Of a DNA stretch of 64,000 nt, positions 52,601 through 62,140 are shown in pieces; position 1 is the first letter of the stretch, and every line of letters begins with the position of its first letter. Made by a program: the position numbers and the translations under genes. The stretch spans positions 3,982,501 to 4,046,500 of the forward strand of contig JANJXV010000048.1 of the NCBI GenBank assembly GCA_024803745.1, given 5' to 3'. This DNA comes from Megascapheus bottae (lineage: Eukaryota; Chordata; Mammalia; Rodentia; Geomyidae). The notes beneath the pieces are model-generated. The model saw only the letters and a list, made by a program, of their open reading frames with translations, did no database searches and had not been told where the DNA came from.

Positions 52601-55600
52601 GCTAACCCTAACCCTAACACAACCCTTACTCTAACCCTAACCCTAACAATAACCCTAACCGTAACCCTAAACCTAAACCTAAACCTAACCCTAACCCTTA
52701 CCCTTACCCACACCCTAACCCTAACCTTAAACCTAACCCTAACTCTAACCCTAACCATAAACTTAACCCTAACCCTTATCCTTACCCTGACCCTAACCCT
52801 AACCCTAACCCTAAACCTAACCCTAACCCTAAACTTAAGCCTTACCTTTACCCTAACCCTAGCCCTAAATCTAAACGTAACCCTTACCCTTACCCTAACC
52901 CTAAACCTAAACTTATCCCTAACCCTTACCCTAACCCTAACCTTAACCCTAACACTAACCCTAAACCTATACCTAACCCTAAACGTAACTCTAACCCTTA
53001 CCATTACCCTAACCCTAACCCTAAATCTAACCCTTGGACTTACACTAACCCTAACCCTAAACTTAACCCTAACCCTTACCCTTACCCTAACCCTAATTCT
53101 AAACCTAACCCTTACCCTTACCCTAACCCTAACCCTAAAACTAACCCTAACCCTAACCCTAAACCTAAACCTAACCCTAACCCTAAAATTTCCCCTTACC
53201 CTACCCTAACCCTAACCAGAACACTTACCCTAACACTAATCCTAACCCTAACCCTTACCCTTACCCTCACCCTAACCCTAAACTTGACCCATACCCTAAA
53301 TCTCACCCTAACCCTAACCCTTACTCTAACAATTACCCTAAACCTAACCCTAACCCTAACACTTACCCTTACTCGAACCCTAACCCTAACCCTAACCCTA
53401 ACCCTTACCCTTACCCTAACCCTAAACCTAACTCTAACCCTAACCCTAACCCTAACCCTAACCCTTACCCTAACCCTAACCCTTACCCTTACCCTAACCC
53501 TAACCCTAACCTTAACCCTAACACCAACCCTAACCCTAACCCTTACATTTACCCTAAACCTAACCCTAAAACTTACCCTTACCCTAAAACTAACCCTAAA
53601 CCTAATCCTAACCCTAAACCTAACCCTAACCCTAACCCTAACCCTTGCCCTTACACTAAACCTAACATTTAACCTCACCCTAACCCTAACCCTAACCCCT
53701 TACCCTAACCAGAACACTTACCCTAAACCTAAACATAACAATTACCCTTACCCTTACCCTAACCCTAACCCTAACCCTAACCCTTACCCTTACCCTTAGC
53801 CTAACCCTAACCCTAACCCTAAACCTTATCCTTACCCTAAACCTCACCCTAAACCTTACACTAGCCCTAAACCTAACCCTTACCTTAACGCTAACCCTAA
53901 CCCTAACCCTAGCACATACCTTACCCTAACCCTAACCCTAACCCTAACCGTAACCCTAAACCTAACCCTAAACCTAAATATAACCTAACCCTAACCCTTA
54001 CCCTAACCCTAACCTTAACCCCAACACTACACCAACCCTAACCCTAACCCTAACCCTAAACTTAACCCCAACATTAACCCTAACCCTAACACTTACCCTA
54101 ACGCTAAACCTAAACTTTACACTTACCCTAACCCTAACCTTAACCCCAACCCTAAAACTAAACATAACCCTAACCCTAACCCTAACCCTAACCCGAACCC
54201 TAACCCTAACCCTTATGCTAACCCTAACCCTAACCCTAACCCTTAACCTAACCCTAACCATAACCCTAAGCCTAACCCTTACCATAACCGTAACCCTAAC
54301 CCTTACGCTAAACCTAACCCTAACACTAACCCTAACCCTTACCCTTACCTTAACCCTAACCTTAATCCTAACCCTTACCCTTACCCTAACCCTAACCCTA
54401 ACTCTAAACCTAAACCTAATCCTAACCCTAGCACATACCTTACCCTAAACCTAACCCTAACCCTAACCCTAACCCCTAACCCTAACCCTTAACCTAACCC
54501 TAACCCTAACTCTAACCCTTACCCTTACCCTAACCCCAAACCTAACTCTAACCCTAACGCTAACACTAACACTAACCTTTACCCTACCCTAACCCTAACC
54601 CTAACCCTAACCCCTAAGCCTAACCCTAACCCTAACATTAACCCTTAACCTTATCCTAACCCTAACCTTAAACCTTACCCTAACCCTAACCTTACCCTTA
54701 CCCTATCCCTAACCCTAAACCTAACCCTAACCCTAAGCCTAACCCTAAACTTAACCCTAACCGTAACACTAATCCTTACCCTTTCCCTAACCCTAACACT
54801 AATCCTAACACTAACCCTAACCCTAACCCTAACCCTTACCCTAAACCTTACCCTACCCTAACCCTAACCCTAACGCTAACCCCTTAGCCTAACCCTAACC
54901 CTAACATTAACCCTTACCCTTACCCTAAACCCTACCCTAACCCTAACGCTAATCCTAATCATTACCCTAACCCTAAGCCTAACCCTAAACCTTACCCTTC
55001 CCCTAACACTAAACCTAAACTTAACCCTAACCCTCACCCTAACCCTTACTCTTATCCTAACCCTAACCCTAACCCTAACACTAAACCATACCCTTACCCT
55101 AAACCTAACCCTAAACCTTACACTAAACCTAACCCTAACCCTAACCCTAACCCTTACCCCTACCTTAACCCTAACCCTAACCCTTACCCTTACCCTTACT
55201 CTAACGCTAACCCTAACCCTAACCATAACCATAACCATAACCCCAACACTACACCTAACCCTAACCCTAACCCTTATCTTACACTAACCCTAACCCTAAA
55301 CATAACCCTAACCCTTACCCTAACCCTAAACCTAACCTTAACCCTAACACTTCCCCTTACCCTAACGCTAACACTAACACTTATCCTAACCCTAACACTA
55401 ACCCTAACGCTAAGCCTAACACTTACCCTAACCCGAACCCTAACCGTAACCCTAACCCTTATCCTAACCCTAACCCTACCCCTAAACCTTACCCTAACCC
55501 TAACCCTAACCCTAACACCTAACACTAACCCTTAACCTAAAGCTAACCCTAACCCTAACCCTTAACCTTACCCTAATCCTAAACATAACTCTAACACTGA

Positions 55601-55790
55601 ACCTAACACTAACTTTAACACAACCCTTACCCTTACCCTAACCCTAACCCTAACCCTTACCCTTACCTTAACCCTAACCCTTACCCTTACCCTAACGCTT
55701 ACCCTAACCTTAACACAACCCTTACCCTAACCCTAACCCTACTCTAACCCTAACCCTAACCATAAACCTAACCCTAAACCTAAACCTAAC
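52601..55790. repeat. Diverged hexamer block with module F and A-like markers
   Basis: The block contains CCAGAACAC at 53,216 and 53,709, TAGCACATACC at 53,910 and 54,429, CCCCAACACTACACC at 54,019 and 55,241, and a phase-shift signature at 54,473. The part from about 54,470 to 55,300 has a diverged partner at about 60,805-61,750. No other long partner was noticed and no gene is seen. Confidence 0.65.
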
Positions 55791-55796
55791 CCTAAC

Positions 55797-55955
55797 CTTT
55801 ACCCTTACCCACTCCCTAACCCTAACCTTAAACCTAACCCTAACTCAAACCATAACCCTAAAATTAACCCTAACCCTTACCCTTACCCACTCCCTAACCC
55901 TAACCTTAAACCTAACCCTAACTCTAACCATAACCCTAAAATTAACCCTAACCCT
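55797..55955. repeat. 78-bp tandem repeat, 2 copies
   Basis: CACTCCCTAACCC occurs at 55,810 and 55,888 and AAAATTAACCC at 55,860 and 55,938, both 78 bp apart (13 hexamers). The copies differ at one or two positions, such as CTCAAACC against CTCTAACC. Confidence 0.85.
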
Positions 55956-57566
55956 TATCCTTACCCTAACCTTAACCCTAACCCTAAACCTAACCCTAAC
56001 CCTAACCCTAAACTTAACCCTTACCTTTACCCTAACCCTAAACCTAAACCTAACCCTAAGCCTTACCCTAACCCTAAACCTAATCCTAACCCTAACCCTA
56101 ACCCTTACTCGTACCCTTAGCCTAACCCTAACCCTAACCCTAACCCTAAACCTTATCCTTGCCCTAAACCTAACCCTAACCCTAAACCTAACTCTTACCC
56201 TTACCCTAACCCTAACTCTAAAACTAATCCTAACCCTAACCTTAACCGTAACCCTTACCCTTACCCTAACCCTAACCTTAACCCTAACCCTAACACTAAC
56301 ACTGATCCTAACCCTAACCTTAAACCTAACCCTAACCCTAACCCTAACACTTACCCTAACCCGAACCCTAACCCTAACCCTTACCCTAACCCTAACCCTA
56401 AACCTAACCCTTACCATAACCCTAACACTAACCCTAACACCTAACCCTAACCCTTAACCTTAACCTAACCCTTACCATAACCCTAACCCTAACCCGAACC
56501 CTAACCCTTACCCATACCTTAACCCTAACCCTAACCCTAACACTAAGCCTAGCACATACCCTTACCTAACCCTAACCCTAACCCTAACCGTAACCCTAAA
56601 CCTAAACCTAACCCTAACCCTAACCCTAACCCTAACCCTCACCCTAACCCTAACCTTAAAACAAACACTACACCTAACCCTAACCCTAACCCTAACCCTA
56701 AGCCTTACCCTAACCCTAACCTTAACCCCAACACTACACCTAACCCTAACCCTTACCTTATCCTAACCCTAACCCTAAACATAAATGTAACCCTAACCCT
56801 AACCATAACCCTAACCCTTACCCGAACCCTAACCCTAATCCTAACCGTAACTCTTAACCTTACCCTAACCCTAACTCTAAAACTAAGCCTAACCCTAACC
56901 TTAACCCTAACCCTTACCCTTACCCTAACCCTAACCTTAACCCTAACCCTTACCCTTACCCTAACGCTAACACTAACACTTATCCTAACCCTAACCCTAA
57001 CCCTAAGCCTAACACTTACCCTAACCCGAAACCTAACCGTAACCCTAACGCTTACCCTAACCTTAACCCTACCCCTAACCCTTACCCTAACCCTAACCCT
57101 AACCTTAAAACAAACACTACACCTAACCCTAAACCTAACCCTAACCCTTACCCTTACCCTAACCCTAACCCTAAACCTAACCCTAACCCAAACCCTAAAC
57201 ATAACCCTAACCCTTACCATAACCCTAACCGTAATTCTAACCCTAACCCTTACCCTTACCCTAACCCTAACTCTAAAACTAATCCTAACCCTAACCTTAA
57301 CCCTAACCCTTACCCTTATTCTAACCCTAACCCTAACACTAACACTTATCCTTACCCTAACCCCTACCCTAAACCTAACCCTAAACGTAACCCTAACCCT
57401 AACCCTAATCCTTACCCTTACCCTAACGCTTACCCTAACCCTAACCCTACCCCTAACCCTTACCCTAACCCTAACCCTAACCCTAACACCTAACCCTAAC
57501 CCTTAACCTAAACCAAACCCTAACCCTAACCCTTACCCTTACCCTAACCCTAACCCTAACCCTAAA

Positions 57567-57601
<35 letters not shown>

Positions 57602-59100
57602 CACCTAACCCTAACCCTTAACCTAAACCTAACCCTTACCCTATCCCTAACCCTAACCCGAACCCTAACCCTTACCCATACCTTAACCCTAACCCTAACC
57701 CTAACAATAAGCCTAGCACATACCCTTACCTAACCCTAACCCTAACCCTAACCGTAACCCTAAACCTAAACCTAACCCTAACCCTAACCCTAACCCTCAC
57801 CCTAACCCTAACCTTAAAACAAACACTACATCTAACCCTAACCCTAACCCTAACCCTTACCCTTACCCTAACCCTAATCCTAAACCTAACCCTAACCCTT
57901 ACCCTAACCCTAAATCTAACCCTAACCCTTACCCTTACCCTAACCCTAACCCTAACTCTAAAACTAATCCTAACCCTAACCTTAACCCTAACCCTTACCC
58001 TTATTCTAACCCTAACCCTAACACTAACACTTATCCCTACCCTAACCTCTACCCTAACCCTAACCCTAAACGTAACCCTAACCCTAACCCTAATCCTTAC
58101 CCTTACCCTAACCCTAACACTAACCCTAACCCTAAACCTTACCCTTACATTAAACCTAACCCTAATCCTTACCCTAAACCTAACCCTAACCCTAACCCTA
58201 ACCCTTGCCCTTACCGTAACCCTAAGCCTAACCCTAAAACTTAGCCTTACCCTAACACTTACCCTAACCCTAACCTTAAACCTAACCCTTACCCCAAACC
58301 TTATCCTAACCATATCCCTAACCATAACCCTAACCTTACCCCCAACCCTAAACCTAACCCTAATCCTAACCCTGTCTTACCCTAACCCTAACCCTAAACC
58401 TAACAGTAATCCTAACACTTACCCTTACCCTATCCCTAACCCTAACCCTAACCACAACCCTTATCCTAACCATATCCCTAACCATAACCCTAACCCTAAC
58501 CCTTAACCTAACACTGACACTAACCCTAACCCCTAACCCCAACCCTTACCCTAACCCTAAACATAACTCTCACCCTAACCCTAACCCTAACCCTACCACT
58601 AACCCTAACCCTAACCCCTAACCTAACCCTTACCCTTATCCTAACCCTAACTCTAACCCTAACACTTACCCTTACCCTAACACTTACCCTTTCACTAAAC
58701 CCTACCCTAACCCTAACCCTAACACTTCCCTTAGCCTAAACCTAAACCTAACCCTAAATCTAACCTTTTCCCTTACACTAACCCTAACCCTAAACCTAAC
58801 CATAACCCTTACCCTAACCCTAACCCTAACCCTAACCCTAACCTTTACACTTACCCTAACCCTAACCTTAACCCCAGCACTAACCTTAACCCTAATACTT
58901 ACCCTAACGCTAAGCCTATCCTTTACCCTTACTTTAACCCTAACCCTAACCTTAACCCCAACCCTAAAACTAAACCTAACCCTAACACTAACCCTTACCC
59001 TAACCCTAACCCTTATCCTAAACCTAAAACTAACCCTAACCCTAACCATTAACCTAACACTAATACTAACCCTAACCCCTAACCCTAACCCTTACCATAA
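55956..59100. repeat. Mosaic with a ~1.16-kb direct duplication
   Basis: TAGCACATACC at 56,550 and 57,714 (offset 1,164) lies in a longer shared context that includes CCCATACCTTAACCC upstream. The rare string AAAACAAACACTACA follows at 56,658 and 57,816 (offset 1,158), and once more at 57,107. The segment from about 56,430 to 56,700 is thus repeated at about 57,594 to 57,850. From 58,300 to 59,100 I see only degenerate hexamers with no clear partner. No gene is seen. Confidence 0.7.
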
Positions 59101-60780
59101 CCCTAACCCTAACACTAACCCCTAACCCTAACCCTAACAATAACACTAACCCCTAACCCTAACACTAACCCTAACCCTAAACCTTATCCTAACCCGAACA
59201 CTAACCCTGACACTTACCCTTACCCTAACCTGTACCCTAACCATTACCCTAAACCTAACCCTAACCCTAACCCTAACCCTTACTCTTACTCTAACCCTAA
59301 ACCTAACCATAACCCTTACCCTAACCCTAACCCTTACCCTTACCCTAAACGTAACCCTAACCCTAACCATAAACCTTACCCTTACACTAAACCTAACCCT
59401 AACCCTTACGCGAAACCTAACCCTAACCCTAACCCTAACCCTTACATTTACCTTAACCCTAACCCTACCCCTAACCCTTACCCTTACTCTAACTCTAACC
59501 CCAATCCTAAACTTAACCTTAACACTAACCCTAACCATTACCCTTACCCTAACCCTAACCCTAAGCCTAACCCTTATCGTTACCCAAACCCTAACCCTAA
59601 ACCTAAACCTAGCCCTAAACATAACCCTTACCTTTACGCTAACCCTAACCCTAAACCTAACACTAACCCTTACCTAACCCTTACCCTAACCCTAACCCTT
59701 ACCCTAACCCTAACCCTAAACCTAACCCTAACCCTAACCCTTACCCTAACCCTAACCCTAAACCTAACCCTAACCCTAACCCTAACCCTTACCCTTAAAC
59801 TAACCCTAACCCTAACCCTAAATCTAACCCTTACCCTTACACTAACCCTAACCCTAAACCTAACCCTAACCCTTACCCTAACCCTAAATCTAACCCTAAC
59901 CCTTACTCTTACCCTAACCCTAACCCTAACCCTAAACCTAACCCTAACCCTAAACTTAACCCATACCCTAAACCTAACCCTAACCCTAATCCTTACCCTA
60001 ACACTTACCCTAACCCTAACCCTAACCCTAACACTTACCCTTACCCTAACACTTACCCTAACACTTACCCCTTCCCTAATCCCTACACTAACCCTAACCC
60101 TAACAATAACACTTCCCCTTACCCTAACACTAACCCTAAATCTAACCCTTACCCTTACACTAACCCTAAGCCTAACCCTAACCCTTATGCTAACCCTAGC
60201 CCTAACCCTAACCCTAACCCTTACCCTAACCCGAACCCAAACCCTAACCCTTATGCTAACCCTAACCCTAACACTAACCCTAACCCTTAACCTAACCCTA
60301 ACACTAACCATAACAATAACCATAACCCTAACCCTTATCATAACCCTAACCCTAAACCTAACCCTAACACTAACCCTAACCCCTAACCCTAACAATAACA
60401 CTAACCCCTAACCGTAACCCTAACCCTAAACCTTATCCTAACCCGAACCCTAACCCTGACACTTACCCTTACCCTAACCTCTATCCTCACCATAACGCTA
60501 ACCCTAACCCTTAAACTAATCCTAACCCTAACCCTAACACTTACTCTTACCCTAACCCTAAACCTAACCATAACCCTAACCCTAACACTTACCCTTACCC
60601 TTACCCTAAACCCTACCCTAACACTAACCCTAAACCTTACCCTTACCCTAAACCTAACCCTAACCCTTACGCTAAACCAAACCCTAACACTAACCCTAAC
60701 CCTTACCCTTACCTTAACCCTTACCTTAACCCTAACCCTTACCCTTACCCTAAACCTAACCCTAACCGTAGCCCTAATCC
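59100..60780. repeat. Module I, copy 1
   Basis: AACAATAACAC elements occur at 59,136 and 60,391. The part around 59,500-60,600 matches about 62,600-63,750: AAACATAACCC at 59,617 and 62,728 (offset 3,111), AACAATAACAC at 60,391 and 63,527 (offset 3,136). Around 60,000-60,075 the dimer CCCTAACACTTA is prominent, giving a 12-bp sub-period. No gene is seen. Confidence 0.75.
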
Positions 60781-62140
60781 TAACCCTAACCCTAACCCTA
60801 ACCCTAACCCCTAACCCTAACCCTTAACCTAACCCTAACCCTAAATCTAAACCTTACCCTGACCCTAACCCTAAACCTAACTCTAACCCTAACGCTAACA
60901 CTAACACTAACCCTTACCCTACCCTAACCCTAACCCTAACCCTAACCCCTAAGCCTAAGCCTAACCCTAACATTAACCCTTAACCTTATCCTAAACCTAA
61001 CCCTAACCCTAAACTTACCCTTACCCTATCCCTAACCCTAAACCTAACCCTAACCCTAAGCCTAACCCTAAACTTAACCCTAACCCTAACTCTAATCCTT
61101 ACCCTTTCCCTAACCCTAACACTAATCATAACACTAACCCTAACCCTAACCCTAACCGTAACCCTTACCCTACCCTAAACCTAACGCTAACCCCTTAGCA
61201 TAACCCTAACCCTAACATTAACCCTTACCCTTATCCTAACCCTAACCCTCACCCTTACATTACCCTAACCCTAACGCTAACCCCGTAGCCTAACCCTAAC
61301 CCTAACATTAACCCTTACCCTTATCCTAACCCTAACCCTAAACCTAACCCTAACCCTTACACTTACCCTTACCCTAAACCCTACCCTAACCCTAACGCTA
61401 ATCCTAATCATTACCCTAACCCTAAACCTAACCCTAACCCTTACCCTTACCCTAACACTAAACCTAAGCTTAACCCTAACCCCCACCCTAACACTTAACC
61501 TTATCCTAACCCTAACCCTAACCCTAACCCTAAACCATACCCTTACCCTAAAAATAACCCTAAACCTTACACTAAACCTAACCCTAACCCTAACCCTTAC
61601 CCTTACCTTAACCCTAACCCTAACCCTTACCCTAACCCTAACGCTAACCCTAACCCTAACCATAACCCTAACCCTAACCCTTACCCTTACCCTAACCGTA
61701 ACCCTAAATGTAACCCTAACAGTAACCCTGACCCTTACCCTAACCAAACCATAAACCTAACCCTAACCCTTACACTTACCCTAACCCTAATCCTAAACCT
61801 AACCCTAACCCTAACCCTAACCTTAACCCTAACCTTTACCCTAACCCTAACCTTAACCCTAACCCTTATACTTACCTAACCCTAACACTAACACTTACCT
61901 AACCCTAACCCTAACCCTAACCGTAACCCTAACACTTACCCTAACCCGAAAACTAACACTAACCCTAACCCTTACCCTAACCCTAACCCTAACCCTAACC
62001 CTTACCCTAACCCTAACCTAAACCTAACCATAACCTTAACCCTAAACCGAACCCTAACCCTTACCCTTACCTTAACCCTAACCCTAACCCTAACCCAGAG
62101 CCTAGCACATACCCTTACACTAACCCTAACCCTAACCGTA
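60781..62140. repeat. Diverged copy of the 54.5-55.3 kb block
   Basis: The phase-shift signature at 60,808 and the string AATCCTAATCATTACCC at 61,400 match 54,473 and 54,951, with offsets of 6,335 and 6,449. An internal duplication is suggested by two CTAACCCC(T/G)TAGC strings near 61,190 and 61,275. TAGCACATACC occurs at 62,103. No gene is seen. Confidence 0.65.

Larger units (their letters stand above)
494..53722 (+). repeat. Dispersed CCAGAACACTTACC variant element, more than 40 sites
   Basis: Sites include 494, 3,365, 3,431, 4,159, 4,225, 5,682, 5,748, 6,476, 6,542, 7,899, 7,975, 9,253, 9,319, 9,372, 11,031, 11,097, 13,283, 13,349, 13,717, 13,783, 17,113, 18,131, 22,711, 23,662, 26,689, 27,486, 29,070, 29,106, 29,845, 30,362 (and their E2 copies), 39,893, 42,434, 44,265, 51,243, 53,216 and 53,709. 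CCAGAAGACTT at 46,806 and 49,708 and CCAGAATATTT near 44,337 are variants. Copies often come in pairs 55-76 bp apart. It spans modules A, B, D and F, so it predates their separation. Confidence 0.85.
668..60832 (+). repeat. Recurrent register-shift signature (7-mer, 7-mer, 5-mer)
   Basis: The pattern is CCCCTAA, CCCTAA, CCCTTAA, CCTAA in direct succession: 25 bp in place of 24, a net +1 shift of the hexamer register. Clear sites start at 668, 3,581, 4,369, 5,898, 6,686, 7,381, 8,109, 11,209, 13,451, 13,885, 28,281, 28,660, 36,223, 36,602, 44,487, 54,473 and 60,808. Forms with a substituted first or last unit occur near 19,260, 20,641, 24,768, 27,719, 32,710 and 57,600. Many long open frames end at these sites because the register changes there. 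Confidence 0.8.
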
